Source of the DNA: Candidatus Hydrogenedentota bacterium | GTDB taxonomy: Bacteria; Hydrogenedentota; Hydrogenedentia; Hydrogenedentales; CAITNO01 | Reading direction: 5' to 3' | DNA length: 64,000 bases | Assembly (NCBI GenBank): GCA_903893795.1 | Contig: CAITNO010000146.1 | Location: 1-64,000, forward strand | Part shown: positions 53,770 through 62,500 of the stretch, in pieces | Layout: the number at the start of each line of letters is the position of its first letter | Position numbering within the stretch: the first letter of the stretch is position 1 | Notes under the pieces: model-generated | What the model saw: the letters and a program-made list of their open reading frames with translations, nothing else | What the model was told of the DNA's origin: nothing | Databases searched by the model: none | Made by a program: the position numbers and the translations under genes

Positions 53770-55110
53770 ATGGTTACGGAAACGGCAATTCTCGATGCAC
53801 TGCGGAGCATCATCGATCCCGACCTGCACCGCGACATCGTCTCGCTCGGCTTTGTGAAGAATGTGAAGATTAACGGTGGCGCCGTGTCTTTCACCATTGA
53901 ACTGACCACGCCCGCCTGTCCCGTGCGCGAACGCTTTCGTTCCCAGGCGATGGAGGTGGTACAGGCGCTGCCCGGCGTGACCGGTGTGGATGTGGAAATC
54001 ACCGCGCAGCAGCGGCATGGGGCGGCGCCCTCGGTGGCGCTCGACAATATCGGCACCATCATTGCCGTTTCATCCTGCAAGGGCGGCGTGGGCAAATCCA
54101 CCGTGGCCGCGCTGCTGGCGCGGGCGCTGCAGCGCGAGGGGCTTGCGGTGGGCCTGCTGGATGCCGACATTCACGGCCCGTCCATTCCGACGCTGTTCAA
54201 CACGCACCATCCCGACGTTGTCACCATGGACGAGACCTTCCTCCCGGTGGTGGTGGACGGGTTGGCCACCATGAGCCTGGGCTATTTTCTGGGCGAGAAG
54301 CCCGCTGTCATGCGCGGGCCGATGGTGTCGAACTACGTGATGCAACTGCTGTCCAACACCGACTGGGGAAAGCTCGACTACCTGCTGATCGACCTGCCTC
54401 CGGGCACCGGTGACATTCAGCTCACGCTGACCCAGCGGGTGTCCTTTGATGGCGCAATCATCGTCACCACGCCGCAGGCGCTGTCGCTGGTGGATGTGGC
54501 GCGCGGCATACTCATGTTTGAGAAGCTGGAAGTGCCCGTGCTCGGCGTGGTCGAAAACATGGCCTTCTTTACCTGCGACGGATGTGGCAAGGCGCATCAT
54601 CCCTTCGGCGACAGTTCAGGCACACTGCACGACCGCTTCGGGCTCGACACGCTCGCGCGGTTGCCCATACTGCCGAATGTGCACAACGCCGAATCGCGCG
54701 ATGCGGGCGCGGATATCCCCGAGTTTGCCCAACTGGCCGAACGGCTGCACCGTGCCGTGGGCATGCGCCGGGGCGACCATGCGGGTCACCCGGAAATCAG
54801 TGCCGATAAGAACTTCATCACCGTGAAATGGCCGGACGGCTCGGAGAGTCGTGTGGCAAACCGCGTCCTGCGGCTGTCCTGTCGCTGTGCCCTGTGCGTC
54901 AATGAGATGAGCGGAGCGCCCATGCTCGATCCGGCCTCCGTGCCGGAGAACATCGAAGCGGTGGAGATTGTCCCGCTCGGCAACTACGCCGTCAGCATTG
55001 CCTGGAGCGACGGCCACTCCTCCGGCATATTCTCCTGGGAACATATTCGCCGCATTGCGGATGAATCTTCCGCGGCCCAGTGCGGTTGCGGGTGCGTTCA
55101 CACGGAGTAG
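53770..55110 (+). CDS. mrp: Mrp/NBP35-family Fe-S carrier with C-terminal DUF971
   Basis: This 446-residue ATPase is proposed to carry and insert iron-sulfur clusters. The N-terminal MIP18/DUF59 domain (about 1-80) is followed by the P-loop CKGGVGKST (103-111), then GTGDIQLTLTQ and a C269-x2-C272 cluster site. A DUF971 domain (about 340-436), often fused in Mrp-like proteins, follows, and the end AQCGCGCVHTE adds three more cysteines. The start is at ATG 53770 with GAGGAG upstream. The extra C-terminal cysteines are unusual and could bind a second cluster. Confidence 0.92.
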   Translation: MVTETAILDALRSIIDPDLHRDIVSLGFVKNVKINGGAVSFTIELTTPACPVRERFRSQAMEVVQALPGVTGVDVEITAQQRHGAAPSVALDNIGTIIAVSSCKGGVGKSTVAALLARALQREGLAVGLLDADIHGPSIPTLFNTHHPDVVTMDETFLPVVVDGLATMSLGYFLGEKPAVMRGPMVSNYVMQLLSNTDWGKLDYLLIDLPPGTGDIQLTLTQRVSFDGAIIVTTPQALSLVDVARGILMFEKLEVPVLGVVENMAFFTCDGCGKAHHPFGDSSGTLHDRFGLDTLARLPILPNVHNAESRDAGADIPEFAQLAERLHRAVGMRRGDHAGHPEISADKNFITVKWPDGSESRVANRVLRLSCRCALCVNEMSGAPMLDPASVPENIEAVEIVPLGNYAVSIAWSDGHSSGIFSWEHIRRIADESSAAQCGCGCVHTE

Positions 55111-55234
55111 AAGTTCCGAAGAAGCCCGCCGATGCCGACAACTACGCGGGTTTTGTGCGTCAGCCATACCTGTGTTACGATGGCCCAACACTACGGGAAT
55201 AATCGCACTCAACGTTTGGAAAACGCGTGCAAAC

Positions 55235-56044
55235 ATGGCAAATCGGCTGATTAGGGTATATTTGTTTGGGTTCCTGCTGATGCTGTGTCTGCTGGTCCAT
55301 GCGGGAGAAAGCGCGCGGGGCACGGTGCCGGGGCTTTCCATCGAAAAGCGCGAACAGGGCGGCATTTCCTACATAGTGGCCCATGTGCAAATGGACAAAG
55401 CCCCCCTGCGTCTCCATTGGAAGAACGATGCGGGGATTCCCTACCGCAATTTCACGGCACTGCGCGGGGCGCTGGACGAGAAGGGGGATCGGTTGGTGTT
55501 CGCCACCAATGCCGGTATTTACGCCCGGGACTACACCCCTCTTGGTCTGCATGTGCAGGATGGCCATGAATTGGCGCCGCTCAATCTGAAGAACGGCGGC
55601 GGCAACTTCTTTCTGAAGCCCAACGGCGTGTTCTATACGGCCGGGGGACATGCCGGTGTGCTCAGTACCGATGATTATGCCGCAGCCGGGCTGCGGCCCG
55701 ATGTGGCGGTGCAGTCCGGGCCCATGCTGCTGCGGCATGGCGCTGTTCACCCAAGCTTTTCCCCCGGTTCAGACAGCCGCCACAGGCGCAACGGCGTGGG
55801 CGTCGTTTCGGACACGGAAGCGGTGTTTGTGCTTTCAGAACAGGAAGTAAACCTCTACGATTTTGCCCTCTTCTTCCGCGATGAGCTGGGCTGCACGGAT
55901 GCGATTTATCTGGACGGCGCCATTTCGGGCATGTATGCCCCGGCCGTTCACCGGGACGACCCGGGCATGGAGTACGTGGGCATGTTCGGAATTTCCGATC
56001 CCAAGTGCGCGGACAACACCAATACGGACAAGGGGGGGCACTGA
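55235..56044 (+). CDS. Exported phosphodiester-glycosidase-like protein (DUF2233)
   Basis: This is a 269-residue protein with a signal peptide (MANRLIRV, hydrophobic to about 22, likely cleavage near HAGES). The NAGPA/DUF2233 fold shows VFATNAGIYARDYTPLGLHV, NGVFYTAGG, QSGPMLLR and AIYLDGAISGMY, motifs conserved in phosphodiester glycosidases that cut GlcNAc-1-phosphodiester links. It probably acts on a cell-envelope glycan. radA starts 2 bases after its stop, so they are co-transcribed. Confidence 0.85.
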   Translation: MANRLIRVYLFGFLLMLCLLVHAGESARGTVPGLSIEKREQGGISYIVAHVQMDKAPLRLHWKNDAGIPYRNFTALRGALDEKGDRLVFATNAGIYARDYTPLGLHVQDGHELAPLNLKNGGGNFFLKPNGVFYTAGGHAGVLSTDDYAAAGLRPDVAVQSGPMLLRHGAVHPSFSPGSDSRHRRNGVGVVSDTEAVFVLSEQEVNLYDFALFFRDELGCTDAIYLDGAISGMYAPAVHRDDPGMEYVGMFGISDPKCADNTNTDKGGH

Positions 56045-56045
56045 C

Positions 56046-57428
56046 ATGGTTCGTGGACGGGTTAGGTATGTCTGCAACGAGTGCGGCACCGTGCATCCGG
56101 GCTGGATGGGCCGCTGCCCCGAGTGCGGCGCATGGAACACGATAGAGGAGGAGAGCGCCACCGCAGAGGACAGCCGCTCGATGGCGTCGGTGACCGGGGT
56201 CGCCAGCGTGCCGCGTCCCGTGACCGAGGGCGCGGGTGAAACGCCCGAGCGCCTGGCGACGGGGCTGGTCGAGTTTGACCGGGTGTTGGGCGGAGGCATT
56301 GTGCCGGGCTCCATCACGCTGGTGGGCGGCGATCCGGGCATAGGCAAGTCGACCCTCATGCTCCAGGTGTCCCACCGGGTCGCCCGCGAGGGCGGCCGCG
56401 TGCTCTATGTAAGCGGTGAGGAATCCTTCTCCCAGGCGCGCATGCGCGCCGACCGGCTGGGCGCGCTCAATGAGAACCTGCTGCTCTACACCGAGACTTC
56501 CATGGACGCGGTGGCCGGGCAGATTGAGAAGGGCGGCTGGCGGCTTGTCGTGGCCGATTCGATTCAGTCCATGCACACGTCCGCGATGCCGTCGGCGCCG
56601 GGCAGCGTGGGCCAGGTGCGCGAGTGCGCGGCCGAATACATGCGGCTGGCCAAGGGCATGCAGGCGCCGGTGATGCTGGTGGGGCATGTGACCAAGGACG
56701 GGGTCATTGCCGGTCCGCGGCTCTTGGAACACATGGTGGACACTGTTCTATACTTTGAAGGTGAAGGTCGCCAGTCATTGCGCATACTGCGCGCCGTAAA
56801 GAACCGCTTCGGCTCGACGAACGAGATTGGCGTGTTTGAGATGCGCGAGACGGGACTGCACGAGGTGGCCGACCCGAGCGCGCTGTTCCTGGGCGAGCGC
56901 CCGAAGGGCGTGAGCGGTTCGGCGGTCTTGCCGGGCATGGAAGGCACCCGCCCGGTGCTGGTGGAGGTGCAGGCGCTGGTGGGCGAGCCCCATGCCGGTT
57001 CGCCACGGCGGGCCGTGTCCGGGGTCAACCCGGGCCGCGTGTCGCTGCTGCTGGCCGTGCTCGAAAAACGGGCCGGATTGCGGTTGTGCGACCGGGATGT
57101 CTTCATTAATGTCGCGGGCGGCGTTAAAGTGGACGAGCCCGCAGCCGATTTGGCTGTGGCGCTGGCCGTTGCGTCGAGCTGCCTGGAGCGACCCGTGCGC
57201 GAGGGCCTGGCGGTTTTTGGCGAGGTGGGCCTTGCCGGAGAAGTTCGGGCCGTGGACGCGGCGCGGCAGCGCGCGGCGGAGGCGGCCAAATTTGGGTTTG
57301 AATCCTGCATGCTGCCGCGCGGTTGCGCAGCCGATGCGCCTCCGGGCGCGGGAGTGGTGGCCGTCGCCCGGCTGACCGAGGCCATACGGCTTGGATTGGA
57401 GGGACAACATGCCGAAAAAGATCATTAG
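56046..57428 (+). CDS. radA: DNA repair protein RadA
   Basis: This 460-residue branch-migration helicase is related to RecA and acts in recombination and repair. The N-terminal zinc finger has C10, C13, C24 and C27. A Walker A motif (GGDPGIGKST), the RadA-specific KNRFGSTNEIGVFEM and a Lon-like C-terminal domain are all present. AGGGGGG precedes ATG 56046. The gene overlaps disA by 20 bases, the same pairing seen in many bacteria where RadA limits DisA activity. Confidence 0.97.
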   Translation: MVRGRVRYVCNECGTVHPGWMGRCPECGAWNTIEEESATAEDSRSMASVTGVASVPRPVTEGAGETPERLATGLVEFDRVLGGGIVPGSITLVGGDPGIGKSTLMLQVSHRVAREGGRVLYVSGEESFSQARMRADRLGALNENLLLYTETSMDAVAGQIEKGGWRLVVADSIQSMHTSAMPSAPGSVGQVRECAAEYMRLAKGMQAPVMLVGHVTKDGVIAGPRLLEHMVDTVLYFEGEGRQSLRILRAVKNRFGSTNEIGVFEMRETGLHEVADPSALFLGERPKGVSGSAVLPGMEGTRPVLVEVQALVGEPHAGSPRRAVSGVNPGRVSLLLAVLEKRAGLRLCDRDVFINVAGGVKVDEPAADLAVALAVASSCLERPVREGLAVFGEVGLAGEVRAVDAARQRAAEAAKFGFESCMLPRGCAADAPPGAGVVAVARLTEAIRLGLEGQHAEKDH

Positions 57429-58485
57429 CGATGAAGAGGCGCTTCACTCGGCCATCCGCATGGTGGCCCCGGGAACGCACATTCGCGAGGCGCTGTCCAT
57501 GGTGCTTCAGGCGGGCACGGGCGCGCTCCTGTGCTTTGGAGACGTGGGCAAGCTTGCCCGCCTGTCGGAAGGCGGCGTTCAACTGAGCGCCGAGGCGACA
57601 CCGCAGCTCATTTATGAGCTTTCCAAAATGGACGGTGCGATTATCCTGGACGAAAAAGGCACCCGCATCCACTATGCGAATCGGTTCCTCCGGCCGGCGA
57701 CGGGTTTCCCCTCCGGCGAGACCGGCACGCGCCACCGTGTCGCCCAGCGCATGTCCTTCCGGGCCAAGTGCACCGTGGTGACCGTCTCGCAGCGCCGCGC
57801 CTCGGTGACGGTGTTCTGCCATGGGCGCCGCCACCTGGTGAAGACGGTGCAGGCCTCGGTCAACAAAGCCACCCAGGCCATCCAGACGCTGGAAAAGTAT
57901 GTGGCCATTCTGCAGCAGACGCTCAAGGATCTGACCATCCGCGAATTGGGGGGCTGGGTCACGGTGATGGATGTGTGCCGCGTGCTGCAGCGCCGCGAAA
58001 TGGCCGAGCGCATTATGCGCCGCGAGGTCATCCCTCTTGTGGAGGAACTGGGCGAGGAGGGGCGTCTTATGATGCTCCAGGTGAGCGAACTGCGCAAGCC
58101 CTTTGAGGAGGCCCGGCTCGTGGTGCGCGACTATGCGCGGGACCGGACCGAGGATGCGGTTATCGAGCGCATCCGCACCATGGACAGCGACGACATGCTC
58201 AATTCCGGGCTGATTGCCCAGGCACTGGGTTGCGGGTCGGGCGCACGCGTGCTCGAAACCCAGCTTTCACCGCGGGGATACCGGGTGCTGATCATTATCG
58301 GAGCCCGTTTCTCGGACACTGTCATCCACAACCTGATCGAGGAATTCGGCTCGTTGCCGGGCATCCTCAAGGCCACCAAGGAGCAACTGGTGGAGGTGGA
58401 CGGGGTTGGCGAGGCAATGGCTGAACGGTTGCGCACGGGCGTTGAAATGCTGCGCACCCAGCTCAACATGGACACCAGGAAATAA
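57409..58485 (+). CDS. disA: DNA-integrity scanning diadenylate cyclase DisA
   Basis: This 358-residue enzyme makes cyclic di-AMP from two ATP and scans DNA for branched structures. The catalytic motifs are intact: DGA at 75-77 and TRHR at 107-110. The middle helical spine and the C-terminal helix-hairpin-helix pair (LPGILKATKEQLVEVDGVGE) bind DNA. The start is ATG 57409 with GGAGGG 5 bases upstream; a TTG 18 bases earlier is less likely. The overlap with radA implies coupled synthesis. c-di-AMP signalling is therefore expected in this organism. Confidence 0.96.
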   Translation: MPKKIISDEEALHSAIRMVAPGTHIREALSMVLQAGTGALLCFGDVGKLARLSEGGVQLSAEATPQLIYELSKMDGAIILDEKGTRIHYANRFLRPATGFPSGETGTRHRVAQRMSFRAKCTVVTVSQRRASVTVFCHGRRHLVKTVQASVNKATQAIQTLEKYVAILQQTLKDLTIRELGGWVTVMDVCRVLQRREMAERIMRREVIPLVEELGEEGRLMMLQVSELRKPFEEARLVVRDYARDRTEDAVIERIRTMDSDDMLNSGLIAQALGCGSGARVLETQLSPRGYRVLIIIGARFSDTVIHNLIEEFGSLPGILKATKEQLVEVDGVGEAMAERLRTGVEMLRTQLNMDTRK

Positions 58486-58488
58486 GCA

Positions 58489-59304
58489 ATGCCCCACGTG
58501 GTTGACTGCAAGATAACAGCGCACCAGGAGGCGGGCAGGGGCCATTACCGAATGGCTCTGCGCGCGCCGAAAATCGCGGCGGAGGCCTCGCCGGGCCAGT
58601 TCTGCATGATCGAGGTGAGGCCGGGTTACCATCCTTTCCTGCGGCGGCCGATGTCGATAGAGCGCATTTTCGCCGACGGCATCTCGCTGCTCTACAAGGT
58701 GGAGGGCGAGGGCACACGGCTCCTGTCGACGGTCGCCGTGGGCCAGTCGGTCAGTGTGCAGGGGCCGCTTGGAAAGCCCTTTCCCATAAATCCGGCCTGG
58801 GAGCGGCCCATCCTCGTGGCGGGCGGCATCGGCGTGGCGCCCTTTCCGGGCTTGGCTGAGGCCATCATCAGCAAAACCGGGCGCGCGCCCGAGGTGGTGA
58901 TTGCCGCGCGCAACGATTCGCTGATTCTGTGCGAGAAAGACTTCAAGCGCATGGGGTGCCGGGTGACGCTGGCCACCGATGACGGTTCGGCCGGGCGGAA
59001 AGGTTTTGCCTCCGAAGCCCTTGCCGACCTGGAACCCGGGCCGGGGGCCGTGGTGTATGCCTGCGGCCCGCTGGCCATGATGTACGCCGTGCATGAGGTG
59101 TGCGTTGCCCGCGGGGTGACCTGCTACGCGTCGCTGGAGGCATTCATGGCCTGCGGCGACGGCGTGTGCATGGGATGCGTGATTGAGGCCAATGTGGAGA
59201 TAGAGGCGGAACGCATGGTTCGCGTCTGTGCCGACGGGCCGGTGTTCGACACCACCATTATCGACTGGACGGCGCAGCGTGCCCGCACGGGAGGCCGGTC
59301 ATGA
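58489..59304 (+). CDS. pyrK: Dihydroorotate dehydrogenase B electron-transfer subunit
   Basis: This 271-residue FAD/2Fe-2S subunit passes electrons from dihydroorotate oxidation to NAD+. The N-terminal FAD domain has RRPMSIERI. The NAD domain has LVAGGIGVAPFPGLAE. The cluster cysteines are C222, C227, C230 and C247. The gene follows disA by 3 bases and overlaps pyrD by ATGA. Confidence 0.94.
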   Translation: MPHVVDCKITAHQEAGRGHYRMALRAPKIAAEASPGQFCMIEVRPGYHPFLRRPMSIERIFADGISLLYKVEGEGTRLLSTVAVGQSVSVQGPLGKPFPINPAWERPILVAGGIGVAPFPGLAEAIISKTGRAPEVVIAARNDSLILCEKDFKRMGCRVTLATDDGSAGRKGFASEALADLEPGPGAVVYACGPLAMMYAVHEVCVARGVTCYASLEAFMACGDGVCMGCVIEANVEIEAERMVRVCADGPVFDTTIIDWTAQRARTGGRS

Positions 59305-60233
59305 GCGTCAACCTTCAGGTTAACATCGGCGGACTGGTGATGAAGAACCCTGTGACCGTTGGGTCGGGGACCTTCGGTTACGGCCAGGAATACAACAACT
59401 ATTTCGACGTGTCGCAATTGGGCGCAATCACGGTAAAGAGCCTCTCCCTCAAGCCGCGGGCGGGCAATCCGCCGCCGCGCCTGGTGGAAACGCCCGCAGG
59501 CATGCTCAATGCCATCGGCCTGCAAAATGTGGGTATTGACGCCTACCTGTCCGAAAAGCTGCCCTGGTTGCGCAAGCACGGATGCACGATTATCGCCAAT
59601 ATTTACGGGCACACGCCGGATGAATACGGGCAGCTCGCCGAAAGGCTGGAACGCGAGGGCGGCGCCGACGCCATCGAGGCGAACCTTTCCTGTCCGAATG
59701 TGCACAATGCGCGCGACGCGGGGGGCTGCAAACTGGTGGCCCAGTCGCCGGAACGGGTGGCGGAATACACCCGCATCGTCAAATCGGCCACCAAGTTGCC
59801 GGTGTTTGTGAAGCTGTCGCCCAACGTGATGGACATTACCCAGCCCGCGCTGGCCGCGGAAGAGGCGGGCGCCGATGCGATCTCGCTGATTAACACGCTT
59901 ATCGGCATGGGCATCAACCCCGAAACGCGGCGCTCGATTTTGAGCAACATGGTGGGAGGGTTGAGCGGCCCGGCGATCCGGCCCGTGGCCGTGAAAATGG
60001 TCTGGGAGGCGGCCAGCGTGGTCAAGATTCCGATTATCGGCATGGGCGGCATCTGCACGGCGGGCGACGCCATGCAGTTCATTCTGGCCGGTGCGCGCGC
60101 AGTGGCAGTGGGCTGCGCCTCCTTCCGGCAGCCGGACACGGCGTTGCAGGTCGTAAATGGTCTCGAAGACTACTGCAAGCGCCACGGCGTGGTCGACATT
60201 AATGAACTGGTCGGCGGGGTGCTGACACGGTAG
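59301..60233 (+). CDS. pyrD: Dihydroorotate dehydrogenase B catalytic subunit
   Basis: This 310-residue class 1B enzyme oxidises dihydroorotate to orotate in pyrimidine synthesis with FMN. The active-site base is C131 in NLSCPNVH; VGSGTFGYG near the start and IIGMGGICTAGDAMQFILAGA near the end are FMN-binding. Its ATG overlaps the pyrK stop. The stop codon falls in an inverted-repeat element (60231-60290). Confidence 0.96.
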   Translation: MSVNLQVNIGGLVMKNPVTVGSGTFGYGQEYNNYFDVSQLGAITVKSLSLKPRAGNPPPRLVETPAGMLNAIGLQNVGIDAYLSEKLPWLRKHGCTIIANIYGHTPDEYGQLAERLEREGGADAIEANLSCPNVHNARDAGGCKLVAQSPERVAEYTRIVKSATKLPVFVKLSPNVMDITQPALAAEEAGADAISLINTLIGMGINPETRRSILSNMVGGLSGPAIRPVAVKMVWEAASVVKIPIIGMGGICTAGDAMQFILAGARAVAVGCASFRQPDTALQVVNGLEDYCKRHGVVDINELVGGVLTR

Positions 60234-60290
60234 GCTGCGTGGAGTTGCGCGAAGCGCCATGGAACGCATCGTGGTTATACGATGGTGCGT
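60231..60290. repeat. Shortened copy of the 110-bp TAGGGTGC element
   Basis: TAGGCTGCGTGGAGTTGCGC and the following GGAACGCATCGTG...ACGATGGTGCGTC match the left half and core of the element at 14990. The first three bases supply the TAG stop of pyrD. Confidence 0.7.
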
Positions 60291-60449
60291 CTCGCTTTCC
60301 CGCCGACACCCTGAACATATCCGGCATATTCCCCCTGTCACTTCCATATTCTCAACAGGTATAATTGCGGACCGCGCCCGGCCGGGAATAGGATTGCCTG
60401 TCCCGGCATGTTTATTGGGTGCGCCAATTAAGCAAGGAACTGGACAACC

Positions 60450-61139
60450 ATGCCCAACACAGACCTGATTGTCGTGCTTGACGTGGACACCCGCGCCGAG
60501 GCGCTGGACATCGTGGACCGCTGCGGCGCGTGCCGCTGGTTCAAGATCGGCTCGCAGTTGTACACCCGCGAAGGGCCCGACATTGTGCGCGAGGTGATTG
60601 CGCGGGGCAAGCAGGTGATGCTGGACCTCAAGTTTCACGACATTCCCAACACGGTGGCCCATGCGGCGGCGGCGGGCGCGGCGCTGGGCGCGGGACTGAT
60701 GACGCTGCACGCCTTTGGCGGACGCAAAATGATTGCCGCGGCGCGCGGGGCGGTCGAGGGGACGGGTTCCCGTCTCCTTGCCGTTACGGTGCTGACCAGC
60801 CTGAGCGACGCCATGCTGCGCGACGAACTGGGCGTGCCGGAGACGGCCGCGCAGACCGTGCCGCGCTTGGCGAAGATGGCGGTGGAATCGGGCGCCCACG
60901 GCATTGTCTGTTCCCCCCACGAGATTGCGCAGGTGCGCGCGGCGGTCGGTCCGGACGCGCTGGTGGTTACGCCGGGCATCCGGCCCGCCTGGGCGGGCGC
61001 GGACGACCAGCAGCGCATTATGACGCCCGGCGAGGCGGCTGCGGCGGGCGCCAGCATGATTGTGGTGGGCAGACCCATTCTGAAACATCCAAACCCTGCA
61101 GAAGCGGTGGACCTAATACTGAAGGAGATGCAAGCATGA
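60450..61139 (+). CDS. pyrF: Orotidine 5'-phosphate decarboxylase
   Basis: This 229-residue enzyme makes UMP from OMP, the last step of the pathway. The catalytic Lys-Asp set is in LDLKFHDIPNT, and the phosphate loop TPGIRPAWAG is conserved. It lies about 215 bases after pyrD, separated by the repeat element, and overlaps pyrE by ATGA. Confidence 0.96.
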   Translation: MPNTDLIVVLDVDTRAEALDIVDRCGACRWFKIGSQLYTREGPDIVREVIARGKQVMLDLKFHDIPNTVAHAAAAGAALGAGLMTLHAFGGRKMIAAARGAVEGTGSRLLAVTVLTSLSDAMLRDELGVPETAAQTVPRLAKMAVESGAHGIVCSPHEIAQVRAAVGPDALVVTPGIRPAWAGADDQQRIMTPGEAAAAGASMIVVGRPILKHPNPAEAVDLILKEMQA

Positions 61140-61711
61140 CATCGAAGGAAGTCATAGACATTTTCAAAGCGACCGGCGCTTTGCTGGACGGCCATTTCAT
61201 CTACACCAGCGGCCGGCACGGACGCCAGTTCCTGCAGGCGGCGCGGGTGATGCAGTGCCCGGAGCACACCGAGACGCTGTGCCGGGGCATGGCGGAAAAG
61301 TTCAAGGATGACGGGGTGGAACTGGTGGTCGGTCCGGCGACCGGTGGCATCATGCTCGCCTATGAAACGGCCCGCCACCTCAACTGCCGCTGCGCCTATT
61401 CCGAGAAGGACGGCAAGGGGGGGATGGCCGTCAAACGCGGCTTTGCGATCACGCCCGGCATGCGCGTGCTGGTGGTCGAGGACATCGTGACCACCGGCGG
61501 CTCGGTCAAGAAAACGATTGAGCACCTGCGGGAGCGTGGCGCCGAGGTGGTCGGCGTGTCGGTGCTTATCGACCGCAGCAGCGGCGAGGCCTCCTTCGAC
61601 TGCACCTACCGGCCGCTGGCCGAACTGCCTATGCAGAGTTTCGCGCCCGACGCGCTGCCCTATGACCTGGTCACCACACCGGCCGTGGAACCAGATGACC
61701 TCATTGTATGA
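61136..61711 (+). CDS. pyrE: Orotate phosphoribosyltransferase
   Basis: This 191-residue enzyme joins orotate to PRPP to give OMP. The PRPP-binding motif VLVVEDIVTTGGSV and the catalytic loop GMAVKRGF are in place. AAGGAGATGC lies just before ATG 61136, which overlaps the pyrF stop. With pyrK, pyrD and pyrF, four of the later pyrimidine genes are grouped here. Confidence 0.96.
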   Translation: MTSKEVIDIFKATGALLDGHFIYTSGRHGRQFLQAARVMQCPEHTETLCRGMAEKFKDDGVELVVGPATGGIMLAYETARHLNCRCAYSEKDGKGGMAVKRGFAITPGMRVLVVEDIVTTGGSVKKTIEHLRERGAEVVGVSVLIDRSSGEASFDCTYRPLAELPMQSFAPDALPYDLVTTPAVEPDDLIV

Positions 61712-61746
61712 CCGGGGGGAACAAAGGGAAAACAAGACAGAATTAA

Positions 61747-61829
61747 ACATGGATAGACAGGATATACAGGATGAAAGGCATGCGAATATTCTCGTCCTAC
61801 CCTGTTCACCCGGTCCATTCATATTAATG
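61747..61829. repeat. Inverted-repeat element left of the GxxExxY gene
   Basis: ACATGGATAGACAGGATATA and bases after it are mirrored by TCCTACCCTGTTCACCCGGT further on. A related element lies to the right of the gene. The ACAGGAT-type arms are of a class repeated widely in planctomycete-like genomes. Confidence 0.6.
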
Positions 61830-61933
61830 AAAGTGTTTTGTTCGGAAGGAAATGAACAGCAGGATGCTTAGGATGACTGGCTGCTTCCTGTCGGCGCCTG
61901 CGAACAGGCTGTATTCCATAGGAGGGATTGGGC

Positions 61934-62338
61934 ATGGATGAGAAGCACGATGCACTGCTGCACGAGAAACTGACGGAGAAGATCATTGGAAGCGCATTTG
62001 AGGTGATCAATGAGATGGGTTCCGGATTCAATGAGAAGGTGTATGAGAACTCGCTTGTTGTGGCAGCAAGCCAAAATGGGCTGTCGGTCTCGGCGCAGCA
62101 CCCAATAAAAGTTATGTTCCGAGGCGTGTGCGTGGGTGAGTTCTTCGCTGACGTGCTTATCGAGGAGAAGGTTATTGTTGAATTGCAGGCGGTTAAGGCA
62201 CTCCTGCCTGAACATGAAGCGCAAGTGATCAACTACTTGAACGCCACGGGATATGAAGTTGGCCTGCTCATTAATTTCGGCAACCCGAGACTTGAGTTCA
62301 AGCGTCTCACTCGCAGGAAAGACTTCAGACAGGATTAA
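61934..62338 (+). CDS. GxxExxY protein (PDDEXK_3-like), altered catalytic residue
   Basis: This is a 134-residue small protein. The family signature GFNEKVY lies at 31-37 (G31, E34, Y37). The core resembles PD-(D/E)xK nucleases: D73 and then VELQAVKALLPEHEAQVINY, where relatives normally have E-L-K. Here the expected Lys is Q85, so nuclease activity is doubtful. GGAGGG lies 7 bases before ATG 61934. The gene is bracketed by inverted-repeat elements, which is unusual for a normal housekeeping neighbour. Confidence 0.88.
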   Translation: MDEKHDALLHEKLTEKIIGSAFEVINEMGSGFNEKVYENSLVVAASQNGLSVSAQHPIKVMFRGVCVGEFFADVLIEEKVIVELQAVKALLPEHEAQVINYLNATGYEVGLLINFGNPRLEFKRLTRRKDFRQD

Positions 62339-62380
62339 CCGGACCTCGGCTCGTTAGACGATCTTTCAAAAGAAAATAAG

Positions 62381-62459
62381 AATGTGGACAGACAGGATAA
62401 CAGGGCGGATGACGTACAGATCACTCTATCTTATCCTGTCCATCCTGTTCATCCATGTC
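62381..62459. repeat. Inverted-repeat element right of the GxxExxY gene
   Basis: GTGGACAGACAGGATAACAGG and the mirrored ATCCTGTCCATCCTGTTCATCC pattern (read in short pieces) form imperfect arms. The right arm also matches the reverse complement of the left element at 61747. It lies between the GxxExxY gene and the helicase. Confidence 0.6.
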
Positions 62460-62500
62460 AATAAATGCCTTTCTGGCAAATGTGAGTGAATGGTGGTTCT

